Shown piece after piece: positions 50,138 to 58,537 of a DNA stretch of 64,000 bases (the first letter of the stretch is position 1; every line of letters starts with the position of its first letter). The notes beneath the pieces were generated by a model. It was not told the origin of the DNA. It made no database searches and saw nothing but the letters and a program-made list of their open reading frames with translations. Both the position numbers and the translations under genes were made by a program. Origin of the DNA: Bradyrhizobium sp. WSM3983 (GTDB lineage: Bacteria; Pseudomonadota; Alphaproteobacteria; Rhizobiales; Xanthobacteraceae); the NCBI RefSeq assembly GCF_000473045.1, contig NZ_AXAY01000006.1, forward strand, positions 62,001 to 126,000, written 5' to 3'.

Positions 50138-50900
50138 GGTCTTGCCCCGTCCTATTCTTTGACCGGACCGCCTCGGTTCAGGCATCCGGGTCGACATTTC
50201 GTTTCGCGTTTCCATCCAGGCCCGATCGGCCCAAAGGCACCGCAGTTCAGCCGGTGGATCCGGCCCAGTTTCTCCCGACGCGACTCCTCGATGCGCGCAC
50301 CGATCATCCGCCGGCATGTCCAAGCCCATCCGCCCCAAAGCGATGAGCCCGACATGCGTTCAAACGCCCCACACCGTCACAACGTCTACCGATGCCATCC
50401 GAGCCTGTTGCCGGCCCGTTCTGGCGCCCGAAAAGTCCGCTGTCCGCGGGCAGACAAGCCCTTCTCCCGCTGCCTGCGTCTGGCTTGGCGGAGTGCAGTT
50501 TTGCGGACCCTTTGGGGAATGCCGGCGGGACGCAAACACACTCGCGCCGAACGGACCGAAAGCTAGGACTCTCCGTTGCGCCCGTCAAGAACTAGTGCGA
50601 GTTCCTGAATCAAATACTAAATATGGTGGATTGCGGGGGATAACAGGGGCCAAGCCCTCACCTGTTGTTGAGCCAAGTATCGGTGAGTCCTCAGGGATTC
50701 CCAACCGAAAAAATTTGCATCCCGTGACGATACGGAACCTTCCTCCCGCTGTTCACAGGGCAGGTATATTTTTGGGCAACGGGGTTGCGCAAACGGGACT
50801 CACGTAGGGGTACGGAAGGAGGGGCAGGCATGCCCGCCGGGGTGGTGGTCGCGCCTGCGAATCCGCGCCAAGCTGACCTCGATTTTGCCGGACTATCCAC
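50138..50900. other. Long intergenic region: nrdJ leader and transporter promoter
   Basis: 763 bp without a gene. On the nrdJ strand, GTCCGC (50508-50503) can pair with GCGGAC (50440-50435), with an inner GGCAG/CTGCC stem (50474-50470 with 50453-50449), followed by TTTT: a possible attenuator or small RNA. An AT-rich CCACCATATTTAGTATTTG (50629-50611) loosely resembles an NrdR box. No B12-box (AGCCAGGAGACC-type) was found, so a cobalamin riboswitch is not supported. Confidence 0.4.
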
Positions 50901-51797
50901 ATGCTTGATTCGACTCGTCGGGATGCGCCGCCGCGCATCGCCCCGGCCGGGCTGATGTTCCTCGCGATCACCTCGATCGGCTGGGGATTCAATTGGCCGG
51001 TGACGAAATTCCTGCTCGGTGAGCTGCCGCCGCTGACGCTTCGCGGCGTGACCGGCGTGCTTGGTGCCGTGCTGCTGGCGGCGCTCGCGCTGGCCCGCGG
51101 CGACAGCCTCAAGGTTCCGTCGGCGATCTGGCCGCGCCTGGCGACCGCCGCAATCCTCAACGTCACCGGCTGGATGGTGCTGATGGGGCTAGCGCTGCTG
51201 TGGCTGCCGGCGAGCGAGGCGGCGCTGATCGCCTACACCATGCCGGTCTGGGCCTCGCTGATCGCCTGGCCCGTGCTCGGCGAGCGGCCGACGGTCTTGC
51301 GCACCATCGCGCTGGTGATGGCCTTCGCCGGGCTCGCCTCGATCATGGGCGGCAACGGCATTGCGGCCAGCGCGGAAAAGCTGCCGGGTATCATCATGGC
51401 GCTGTGCGGCGCGATCGGCTTTGCCGTCGGTACGGTATTCTCCAAGAAGTACCCGATCCATCTGCCGCCGGTCACGGCTGCCGCCTGGCAGATCGGGATC
51501 GGCTGCCTGCCGATCTCGATCGTCGGCCTCCTGATCGAGACCTCGCATCTGGACAAGGTGACGCCGGTCGGCTGGTGGCTCCTGATCTACTCGACCGTGG
51601 TGCAGTTCTGCATCGCCTATGTCAGCTGGTTCGCCGCGCTAGCGCGCCTGCCGGCCTCGGTCGCCGCGATCGGGACCATGGCCGTGCCGGTGATCGGCGT
51701 GGTGGCGTCCGCGATGGCCCTGCACGAGCCGCTGGGGCCGGGCCAGATCGCGTCGCTGATCTTTACGCTCGCGGCCGTGGTGCTGGCGACGCGTTAG
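50901..51797 (+). CDS. EamA-family (DMT) transporter
   Basis: 298-residue inner-membrane protein with about ten transmembrane helices in two EamA repeats: LAITSIGWGFNWPVTKFLLG and IMALCGAIGFAVGTVFSKK. It resembles amino-acid or metabolite exporters; no substrate can be named. The ATG at 50901 begins MLDSTRRDAPPRIAPAGLMF. Its stop overlaps the convergent histidine kinase stop by four bases. It has no obvious regulator nearby. Confidence 0.9.
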   Translation: MLDSTRRDAPPRIAPAGLMFLAITSIGWGFNWPVTKFLLGELPPLTLRGVTGVLGAVLLAALALARGDSLKVPSAIWPRLATAAILNVTGWMVLMGLALLWLPASEAALIAYTMPVWASLIAWPVLGERPTVLRTIALVMAFAGLASIMGGNGIAASAEKLPGIIMALCGAIGFAVGTVFSKKYPIHLPPVTAAAWQIGIGCLPISIVGLLIETSHLDKVTPVGWWLLIYSTVVQFCIAYVSWFAALARLPASVAAIGTMAVPVIGVVASAMALHEPLGPGQIASLIFTLAAVVLATR

Positions 51798-54052
51798 CCT
51801 GCCACCATCCCCCCGCCGGCCAGCGCCTTGCGGATCATCTCGGCGAGCTGGTTGCGGCGATAGGGTTTTGTCAGCAGCATCACGCCGTCGTCGAGCTTGC
51901 CGTGATGGACGATGGCGTTGTCGGTATAGCCGGAGGTGTAGAGCACCTTAAGGCCCGGCCTGCGCTTGGCGACCTCCTCGGCGAGCTCGCGCCCGCTCAT
52001 GCCGCCGGGGATCACGATGTCAGTGAAGAGCAGGTCGAAGGTCTGGCCGGCCTCGATCAACTGCAGCGCAGCCTTGCTGTCGGCGGCGGCCACCGTCTTG
52101 TAGCCGAGGCTCTGCAGCTGGGCGGTGACGAAGTTGCGCACCAGCGTATCGTCCTCGACGACGAAGATGGTCTCGGCGCCGCCTTCGGCTTGGGGCGTCG
52201 CGGTGACAGTGGATTCGACCGTGCCTTCGCCCGGCGGCAGATAGAGCTTGATCGTGGTGCCGTGGCCTTGCTCGCTGTAGATCTTGATGTGTCCGCCGGA
52301 CTGCTTGACGAAGCCGTAGACCATGGAGAGGCCGAGGCCCGATCCTTTGCCGACCTCCTTGGTGGTGAAGAACGGCTCGAACGCCTTCTCCTGGACGCTC
52401 TGAGGCATGCCGGTGCCGGTGTCGCTGACGGCGAGCATTACGTAGGGTCCGGGCCGCACGTCGGGGTTGGCCCGCGCATAAGCCTCGTCCAGCACGACAC
52501 GATGGGTCTCGAGCAGCAGCTTGCCGCCGTTCGGCATGGCGTCGCGGGCGTTGATCGCCATGTTGAGCACGGCGTTGGTGAGGCGGGACGGATCGATATG
52601 CGAGGTCATCGGCCCCTGTTGCAGGGCCGTCTCGATCTGGATCTGCTCGCCGAGAGTGGGGCGGAGGAGCTTGGCGATGTCGGCGATGGCGCCATTGATC
52701 TCGACGTTGCGCGGCTGCAGCGGCTGCTTGCGCGCAAAGGCGAGCAGATGCTGGATCAGTTCGGCGCAGCGCTCGGCGGCATCGTCGATCAGGCGCGCCA
52801 CGCGCTGGAGATCCGGCTGCTGCTTCAGGCTCGCCACCAGCGTCTCGGTGTTGCCGGAGATGACGGTCAGCATGTTGTTGAAGTCGTGCGCGACGCCGCC
52901 GGTCAGCTTGCCGATCGCATCCAGCTTCTGCGACTGGTGCAGCTGCCGCTCGGTATCGCGCGAAATGGTCGCGTCGTGATACACCAGCACCGCGCCGGAG
53001 ATGTCGCCTTGCCCGTCGCGCATCGGCCGGCCGCTGACCATCAGATGGCGGGCTATGCCGCCGCTGTGCGGGCGGACGATCATCTCCAAATTTTCGAACT
53101 CGTCGCCGCGCAGCACGCGCACGGACGGCAGCCCGTCGGACTCGAGCGGCGTGACGCCGTCGCCGTGGAAGACGTCGGACAGCGCGCGCAGATTGCGCAG
53201 GCTCATGCCGGTCCGATGCAGCAGCATGCGCTCGGCGGCGGGATTGGACAACAGGACAGTGCTCTCGGCGTCGATCACCAGCACCGCCTCGGCCATGCTT
53301 CGGAACGTGCTCTGCAGCACGTTGACCGACAGCCGCAGTTCGTCATGGGCGGTGACGAGATGCTCGGTGCGTTCGGCAACGGCGGCCTCCAGTTGCAGAT
53401 TGGCCGCGGTGGTTTCCAGCAGTGTGCTCTTGAGTGCGACCTGGGCGCGGTGGCTCTCGCGCATCACCATCACGACCAGCAACAGAATCACTAGTGCGCC
53501 GGCGACATCGATGCCGAGCAGCACGATGCCGGTCCGGCGCGAATCCTGCGAGCGCGCGTTGAGCAACCCTTCCTCCTCCGCGCTCAAACGGTCGAGATTG
53601 CCCATCACCGTGTCCATCAGGCCGCGACCCTCGCCCTTGCTCTGGAGCGCGGCCACGCCGGCCTGGTCATCGGCGGTGCGCAGGCGCATCGCTTCCGCGG
53701 CAATCTCGACCCGGCGCATCACCAGCGGCTCGGTGCCCTCGATCAGCGCGACCTGATCGGCGTTGTCGCGCAGGCTGCGCTTGAGGTCGGCGAGGGCCGG
53801 CGCGATCTGGGCGCGCACCGACTGGAATTCGTCGCTGAAACCCGAACTCCGGTAGATCTCGTAACCCCGCGCGGCGCTCTCGGCATGGCGGATCAGAACG
53901 CGCAGATCCGAGATCTTCTTCAGCACCTCGACGGTATGGTTGACCCAGGCAGTATCGGACCGCGACTTGACGTCGAGACCGATCGAGGCGGCGGTGATGA
54001 GCAGGAGGATGGCAAGTCCAGCACCGAGAATGACGCGCTGCGAGGGAATCAA
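51794..54052 (-). CDS. Hybrid sensor histidine kinase (CHASE3-PAS-HK-REC)
   Basis: About 752 residues. TM1 (VILGAGLAILLLITAASIG) and TM2 (GIVLLGIDVAGALVILLLVV) bracket a periplasmic CHASE3-like helical sensor (about 35-185). A PAS domain (about 250-365), a HisKA dimerisation helix with the phospho-His in GGVAHDFNNMLTVISGNTE, an HATPase domain (ALNMAINARDAMPNGGK-type) and a C-terminal receiver with the phospho-Asp in DLLFTDIVIPGG follow. A TTG at 54052 overlapping the upstream receiver gene's stop is the preferred start over ATG 54097, which would overlap by 49 bp. It is coupled to a REC-only response regulator upstream. Confidence 0.9.
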   Translation of the reverse strand: MIPSQRVILGAGLAILLLITAASIGLDVKSRSDTAWVNHTVEVLKKISDLRVLIRHAESAARGYEIYRSSGFSDEFQSVRAQIAPALADLKRSLRDNADQVALIEGTEPLVMRRVEIAAEAMRLRTADDQAGVAALQSKGEGRGLMDTVMGNLDRLSAEEEGLLNARSQDSRRTGIVLLGIDVAGALVILLLVVMVMRESHRAQVALKSTLLETTAANLQLEAAVAERTEHLVTAHDELRLSVNVLQSTFRSMAEAVLVIDAESTVLLSNPAAERMLLHRTGMSLRNLRALSDVFHGDGVTPLESDGLPSVRVLRGDEFENLEMIVRPHSGGIARHLMVSGRPMRDGQGDISGAVLVYHDATISRDTERQLHQSQKLDAIGKLTGGVAHDFNNMLTVISGNTETLVASLKQQPDLQRVARLIDDAAERCAELIQHLLAFARKQPLQPRNVEINGAIADIAKLLRPTLGEQIQIETALQQGPMTSHIDPSRLTNAVLNMAINARDAMPNGGKLLLETHRVVLDEAYARANPDVRPGPYVMLAVSDTGTGMPQSVQEKAFEPFFTTKEVGKGSGLGLSMVYGFVKQSGGHIKIYSEQGHGTTIKLYLPPGEGTVESTVTATPQAEGGAETIFVVEDDTLVRNFVTAQLQSLGYKTVAAADSKAALQLIEAGQTFDLLFTDIVIPGGMSGRELAEEVAKRRPGLKVLYTSGYTDNAIVHHGKLDDGVMLLTKPYRRNQLAEMIRKALAGGGMVAG

Positions 54053-54462
54053 GGGGCCTCTTTCTGGTCCTTCGGCGGCGCGCTCTCGCCGAGGCATTCC
54101 CGGATCGTGGTCAGCAGCGTCTCGGGCGTGAACGGCTTGCGCAGGCAGCGCGATGCGCCGAGCTCCAGCGCCATGCGGAGGAAGTCCGGGGAGGGCGATG
54201 CGGATGAGGCGAAGGCGTAACCCGACATGGCAATCAACGGGATCGCCGGCGCACGCTCGTGAAAGATGCGGATGGATTCGAAGCCGCGCATATGCGGCAT
54301 GAAGATATCAACCAGCATCACATCAAACGTCTGCGCTTCGAGCGCAGCAAGCCCGGTTTCGCCGCCGTCGGTCAACGTGACATCGAAGCCCTGGCGCAGG
54401 AGGAGGACCTCGATGGTCGCGCCGACCATCGGATCGTCATCGACCACGAGAATACGCGGCAT
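54049..54462 (-). CDS. Single-domain response regulator (REC only)
   Basis: 137-residue CheY-like receiver: acidic pocket VVDDDPM, phospho-Asp in FDVMLVDIFMPHMRGF, conserved Thr/Ser and Lys in IPLIAMSGYAF and CLRKPFTPETLL. No output domain, so it acts by phosphotransfer or protein binding, as in multi-step phosphorelays. It is translated just upstream of the hybrid kinase with a TTGA overlap. The pair probably forms one phosphorelay, but the final output is unknown. Confidence 0.9.
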   Translation of the reverse strand: MPRILVVDDDPMVGATIEVLLLRQGFDVTLTDGGETGLAALEAQTFDVMLVDIFMPHMRGFESIRIFHERAPAIPLIAMSGYAFASSASPSPDFLRMALELGASRCLRKPFTPETLLTTIRECLGESAPPKDQKEAP

Positions 54463-54671
54463 GACCTTTCCCAGTAGATCGAAGTCCCCACAGAGATTGG
54501 TGATATAGGCGAATCGTGCGCCGGGTCAATTTTGGATTGGACCGAAGTAGATATGCACGGCGCAATGCATAGCGCCTCGGCAGGTTCCGCGTGGGAGGTG
54601 AATTCCGTCGGATTTCAATGACAGGTTGAGACAAATCCGCGCGATCCATAGCTGCTGCTTCATCGGGGCAG

Positions 54672-54710
54672 GCACGCACGTCACCCGACGGGATGATGAC
54701 ACGTGCGTGC
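54672..54710. repeat. Inverted repeat GCACGCACGT/ACGTGCGTGC
   Basis: GCACGCACGT (54672-54681) faces ACGTGCGTGC (54701-54710), a perfect 10-bp inverted repeat with a 19-bp spacer, 43 bp before the next start codon. It may be a regulatory operator or a leader hairpin. Confidence 0.6.
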
Positions 54711-54752
54711 AGGTCGAACTACTGCAGAACCGTGATCTGCGGAGGTTCTGCG

Positions 54753-54977
54753 ATGACTCGCCTCGGGCTTGATGGACAGCGTTCGCGACAGGATGTGCAA
54801 GACCTGAGCGCGGAAGATCGCAGGACGTATCGCCGATGGGCGCGCCGATCATGTGCGGTCTATGCCATCGTTCTCGCCGTCTTGTTCGCCGGTTTCTGGT
54901 TTCACGACCGCACCGTCATGGTCGCTCAATCCGTGTCCGAAACTGGAAACTCGCCGAGAGCCGGCCAAAACAAATGA
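54753..54977 (+). CDS. Small single-pass membrane protein
   Basis: 74 residues from the ATG at 54753, with GGAGG upstream. N-terminal polar part MTRLGLDGQRSRQDVQDLSA, then one transmembrane helix (CAVYAIVLAVLFAGFWF) and a short outer tail. It resembles the small protein at 23953-24174 in organisation (DRR-Y-RRW-like run before the helix). No family was recognised. A long inverted repeat lies upstream. Confidence 0.65.
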   Translation: MTRLGLDGQRSRQDVQDLSAEDRRTYRRWARRSCAVYAIVLAVLFAGFWFHDRTVMVAQSVSETGNSPRAGQNK

Positions 54978-55026
54978 GCGGCGCGGATTGTCGGCGTCGC
55001 CCATGAATGTTGGTCTTCAGGCCGTG

Positions 55027-55641
55027 TTACGGGCAGGGATGGCGCAGGCCATCATAGCCGAGATAGGTGCCGGACGCCGGGTCGTAGGACCGGTAGCGCT
55101 GAGCACAATAGGCGGACGAATCGCCGCCACTGTCAGGCACCACGGCGACGGTCGCGCTGTCGTCATAGTAGCTGTCGTCGTAGTAGGGATCGTTGTAATA
55201 GTCGCCGCCGTAATAGGCGTAAGAGCCGAGCCCGCCGATCGCGGCGCCCGCCGCGAAGCCAGGCCAGAAGCCGCCGCGGTGATGCCAGCCGCCGCCGTGC
55301 CAGTTGCCGCCGCCGCCATTCCAGTGGCCTCCGGCCGCTGCGAAGTTGCGGCCACCGCCGCTAAAGGCGGGTCCGGCGCTCGGGCGCGCAGCTGCTGCGA
55401 AACTGCCGCCACCGCCACCGATCCGGGGGCCGGCGCTGAAGCCGCCGCCGCCCATGCGGGCGCCGCCGCCGCCGAAGTGAGCACCACCCCCGCCGCCACC
55501 GAAATGAGCGCCGCCACCGCCGCCGAAATGGCCGCCGCCACCACCGCCGTGGCCACCATGGCCTTGGGCGAAGCTCGGGGTCGCCATCGGAAGAATCAGT
55601 GCCAGCGCTGCGGCTGCACTCAAAATTCTCAGACTGTTCAT
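55027..55641 (-). CDS. Gly/His-rich secreted protein with BA14K-like C-terminus
   Basis: 204 residues from the ATG at 55641 (GGAGAAGGAG upstream). Signal peptide MNSLRILSAAAALALILPMA, then long Gly/His-rich low-complexity repeats (GGAHFGGGG-type), a Tyr/Asp-rich stretch and a C-terminal BA14K-like module YCAQRYRSYDPASGTYLGYD with the usual final Pro. BA14K proteins are lectin-like surface proteins first known from Brucella. It is probably exported to the cell surface. The low-complexity region prevents any finer assignment. Confidence 0.85.
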   Translation of the reverse strand: MNSLRILSAAAALALILPMATPSFAQGHGGHGGGGGGHFGGGGGAHFGGGGGGAHFGGGGARMGGGGFSAGPRIGGGGGSFAAAARPSAGPAFSGGGRNFAAAGGHWNGGGGNWHGGGWHHRGGFWPGFAAGAAIGGLGSYAYYGGDYYNDPYYDDSYYDDSATVAVVPDSGGDSSAYCAQRYRSYDPASGTYLGYDGLRHPCP

Positions 55642-55903
55642 GTTCAAACTCCTTCTCCCGGAAGCAAATCCCTTGAAAGGGCTGCAGTTCCTGGGATCAC
55701 GCCGGTTTGCGCATGAGCGGCAGATTTTCATGCCGACGCTGTACCCGGCATGAATGGATCGCGACCGATTTGCGGCAGCCTCTTTGCGGCAGCGACGGCT
55801 GCCCGTGCCACCGCGTTTGGGCTGGGGCACGACCGCACTGGGCGAACTGGACATTTGGCTGTCCGGATGGCATCAGGACCGCACGAAGCAGGGCCCTTGC
55901 CGC

Positions 55904-56311
55904 ATGAAACAATTCTTCCTGAAGCTCTTCACCTGGTGGAACGGCCAGACCTTTGGCACGCAGCTCTGGACCCGCCGGTTCGGGGAGCTGGTCGGCCAGG
56001 ACGAGCAGGGCAACCGCTATTACCGCACGGCCGGCGGCAAGATTGACCCGACGCTCGGCTTCGAGCGGCGCTGGGTGATCTATAACGGCTACGCCGAAGC
56101 GAGCCGCATTCCGCCGTCCTGGCACGGCTGGATGCACCATACGGTCGACGTGCCGCCGACGGAGGAGAACTACCAGCCGCGCGAGTGGGAAAAGCCGCAC
56201 CAGGCGAACCTCACCGGCACGGCGAAAGCCTACCGGCCCTCCGGCTCGACCTTGGCCGCCGGCAAGCGGCCGAAGGCGACCGGCGACTACCAGCCCTGGA
56301 CGCCTGGCTAG
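55904..56311 (+). CDS. NADH:ubiquinone oxidoreductase accessory subunit, NDUFA12 family
   Basis: 135 residues of the 17.2-kDa NDUFA12/B17.2 family, a complex I accessory subunit present in alphaproteobacteria: FFLKLFTWWNGQTFGTQLWT, then GRRWVIYNGYAEASRIPPSW-like RRWVIYNGYAEASRIPPSWH and WMHHTVDVPP, followed by a C-terminal Pro/Lys-rich tail. It would bind the peripheral arm at the inner membrane. In related genomes this gene normally stands next to the DUF2155 gene and aat, which here lie 5.5 kb downstream. Confidence 0.93.
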   Translation: MKQFFLKLFTWWNGQTFGTQLWTRRFGELVGQDEQGNRYYRTAGGKIDPTLGFERRWVIYNGYAEASRIPPSWHGWMHHTVDVPPTEENYQPREWEKPHQANLTGTAKAYRPSGSTLAAGKRPKATGDYQPWTPG

Positions 56312-56600
56312 CCCTAGCGCTCTTCCATCATCGGATTGGATGCACACGCATCCGCCTCCTATCGCTGTGGACAACGGGAACAGCGGGGATGCCGCTCGCG
56401 CGGGCGTTGCGCCTGCACGAGCGATGCGGCTCAATGAACCCATCTTACGGAGATGGGAGACCATCGCGTTCGGTTCGGGCAACAGCTCGCGACTGTCCCG
56501 AAATGCAGCGGCCGCCGACCAGGACTCGATCGGGAGATAGGCCCCCGGTCTGGAAGCTCCGAAATCGCCCGATGAAATGTGCAGCCGCCGTGAGACAGGA

Positions 56601-56632
56601 AAGGCCGCTTGGGAAACCGGGCGGCCTTTTTC
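56601..56632 (+). terminator. Rho-independent terminator
   Basis: AAGGCCGC (56601-56608) pairs with GCGGCCTT (56621-56628), 12-nt loop, followed by TTTTC. About 290 bp after NDUFA12, so it may end a longer transcript or a small RNA; a CCCATC/GATGGG hairpin lies between (about 56439-56457). Confidence 0.65.
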
Positions 56633-56647
56633 TGTTGGAGTGAGGGC

Positions 56648-56788
56648 CTCGTGCCCCGGACGCAGCGCAGCGCCTCTTGGCGGTGCGCTGCAGCGCCGGG
56701 GCCCATCTCACCGTGCCTACCGTGTCGCCTTCTGGGTCCCGGCTCTGCGGCGCAGCGTTGCACGCTGCAGCGCGTCCGGGACACGAGA
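56648..56788. repeat. Bradyrhizobium-type inverted repeat, about 140 bp (CCTCGTGCCCCGGACGC family)
   Basis: The left end CTCGTGCCCCGGACGCAGCG faces the right end GCGTCCGGGACACGAG; an inner CTGCAGCGC/GCGCTGCAG pair occurs. From memory, similar elements are scattered in Bradyrhizobium genomes. Together with the terminator it fills most of the 494-bp gap between NDUFA12 and the PfpI gene. Confidence 0.7.
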
Positions 56789-56805
56789 TGTGGTGATACG
56801 CGAAA

Positions 56806-57492
56806 CTACATCATCCGCTCGGCTGCGCGCTTGGCGGCGTCGAGGCGGCGTGCCTGCCATGGCGCGACCCGCTCCCTCATGAGCGCGAGCACCTCGGCCG
56901 GAGCGGTATCCGGTGAGCCGGCATTGAATGGCGGCGTAGGATTGTATTCGAGGCGAAGTTGCACGGCTTCTGCGGTGGTGCGATCGACCAGCAGCGACAC
57001 CAGCGTCAGCGCGAAATCGATTCCTGCAGTAACGCCGCCGCCGGTTACGCGGTTTCGATCGATGCAGACGCGTGTCTTGGTGGGCGTCGCGCCGAACAGG
57101 GCCAGCATCTCCATCGCGCTCCAATGGGTGGCGGCGTTGTAGCCCTTTAGGAGCCCGGCCGCGCCAAGCACCAGCGATCCCGTGCAGACCGAGGTGACGA
57201 ATTTGGCGCTCGCAGCCCGCCTTCGGATGAAGTCGAGCGTCTCCTCGTCATTGAGGAGAGCGTCGGTGCCGAAGCCGCCCGGCACGCAGATCACATCCAG
57301 TTGCGGGCAGTCGGCGAACGTCACGGTTGGCGTCAGCATCAGCACGGAATCGCTCGGCACCGGATTCAGCGTCTTCCAGATCAAGTGCACGGTCGCGCCG
57401 GGGACGGACGAGAACACCTGCAACGGACCGGTGAAGTCGAGCTGGGTGACGTGCGGAAACACCAGAAGTCCGATCTGGAGCGGTGCCGGCAT
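56806..57492 (-). CDS. DJ-1/PfpI-family enzyme, isonitrile hydratase-like
   Basis: 228 residues from the ATG at 57492, with GGAGG upstream; an ATG at 57504 lacks one. DJ-1/PfpI fold with the nucleophilic Cys elbow in VTSVCTGSLVLGAAGLL (about 105), DFTGPLQVFS near the N-terminus and RVTGGGVTAGIDFALTLVS. This arrangement matches isonitrile hydratase (InhA) and close relatives that hydrate isocyanides to N-formamides. The divergent neighbour is a GlxA-like AraC regulator, the usual partner of this type of enzyme. Confidence 0.85.
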   Translation of the reverse strand: MPAPLQIGLLVFPHVTQLDFTGPLQVFSSVPGATVHLIWKTLNPVPSDSVLMLTPTVTFADCPQLDVICVPGGFGTDALLNDEETLDFIRRRAASAKFVTSVCTGSLVLGAAGLLKGYNAATHWSAMEMLALFGATPTKTRVCIDRNRVTGGGVTAGIDFALTLVSLLVDRTTAEAVQLRLEYNPTPPFNAGSPDTAPAEVLALMRERVAPWQARRLDAAKRAAERMM

Positions 57493-57522
57493 GAGAACCT
57501 CCAATGAGTGCTTGACGCCGAC

Positions 57523-57557
57523 AAAATGGCATGGTGCCCTCCTGTCTAAAATGGCAT
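57523..57557 (+). promoter_or_regulatory. Direct repeats AAAATGGCAT in the divergent promoter region
   Basis: Two identical 10-bp repeats (57523-57532 and 57548-57557), 25 bp apart, in the short gap between the PfpI enzyme and the GlxA-like regulator. AraC-type proteins bind direct repeats of this size about two to two-and-a-half helical turns apart. Confidence 0.6.
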
Positions 57558-57576
57558 ATTTCCCTCACTTTCGGAC

Positions 57577-58521
57577 ATGAGCATGATCGGCATCCTGATC
57601 TTCCCGGATTTTCAGTTGCTCGACGCAGCCGGCCCGATCTCGGTATTCGAGATCGCGGCACGTGCCAGTGACAAGCCGCTTGCGCTGCGAGTGCTGGCGC
57701 TGAACGCAGGCGCCGTGCGGTCGTCCTCCGGCGTGGAGATGATGGCGCGCGATTTCAAATCGGCGAATGCGATCACGACGCTGGTCGTGGCGGGAGGCTC
57801 TGGCGTGGCCGAGGCGGCGCGCTGTCCGACCACGCTCGCCTTCGTGCAACGGCTGGCCAGGCGCAGCGTGCGGATCGCCAGCGTCTGCTCGGGTGCCTAT
57901 GTGCTTGCGGAGGCCGGCCTGCTTGACGGTCGCCGCGCCACCACGCATTGGGGCCGGACGCGCGAATTCGTCGCGCGCTATCCGAAGGTGAAGTTCGAGC
58001 CTGACCAGATTTTCACCCGCGACGGCAATGTCTGGACGTCGGCCGGCATCAGCGCCGGCATCGACCTCGCGCTGGCGATGGTCACGGAAGACCATGGTGA
58101 GGAGATCGCGCAACAGACCGCGCGCCAGCTCGTGCTCTATCATCGCCGCAGCGGCGGCCAGTCGCAATTCTCTTCGCTCCTGGAATTGAAGACGCCGAAC
58201 GGCCGCTTCGGTGCGCTGCTGTCATGGGCGCGCGAAAATCTCGACGCGCCGCTGACGGTGGAAAACCTCGCCGATCGCGCCGGCATGAGCGCGCGGCACT
58301 TCGCTCGCGCCTTTGCCGCGGAGACCGGCACGACGCCGTCCAAGGCGATCGAGCGGCTGCGGGTCGAGGTCGCCCGCGAGCGCGTCCAGTCCTCGCGCGA
58401 GGCGATCGAGCTCGTGGCAGAGGCGACCGGCTTCCGCGATCCTGAAAGAATGCGCCGCGCCTTCATCCGCGCCTTCGGCCAGCCCCCGCAGGCGTTGCGG
58501 CGCGCAGCGCGGGCGAGTTAG
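57577..58521 (+). CDS. GlxA-family regulator (DJ-1-like domain plus AraC HTH)
   Basis: 314 residues. The N-terminal class I amidotransferase/DJ-1-like domain (about 1-180) includes RIASVCSGAYVLAEAGLLDG and TTHWGRTREFVARYP; the C-terminal AraC domain has AGMSARHFARAFAAETGTTP and ATGFRDPERMRRAFIRAFGQ. GlxA regulators sense small metabolites through the first domain. Here the neighbour enzyme shares the same DJ-1 fold, so the two probably evolved and act together. The ATG at 57577 is followed by a second in frame at 57583. Confidence 0.9.
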   Translation: MSMIGILIFPDFQLLDAAGPISVFEIAARASDKPLALRVLALNAGAVRSSSGVEMMARDFKSANAITTLVVAGGSGVAEAARCPTTLAFVQRLARRSVRIASVCSGAYVLAEAGLLDGRRATTHWGRTREFVARYPKVKFEPDQIFTRDGNVWTSAGISAGIDLALAMVTEDHGEEIAQQTARQLVLYHRRSGGQSQFSSLLELKTPNGRFGALLSWARENLDAPLTVENLADRAGMSARHFARAFAAETGTTPSKAIERLRVEVARERVQSSREAIELVAEATGFRDPERMRRAFIRAFGQPPQALRRAARAS

Positions 58522-58537
58522 GGCGAGCACACGACTG

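Noticed and set aside
50138..50640. Cobalamin riboswitch upstream of B12-dependent nrdJ
   Set aside because: Expected on functional grounds, but no B12-box or GGGAA-type core was visible in the leader.
51200..53494. 764-residue plus-strand frame across the transporter and kinase
   Set aside because: Low-complexity shadow, no motif, overlaps two well-supported genes.
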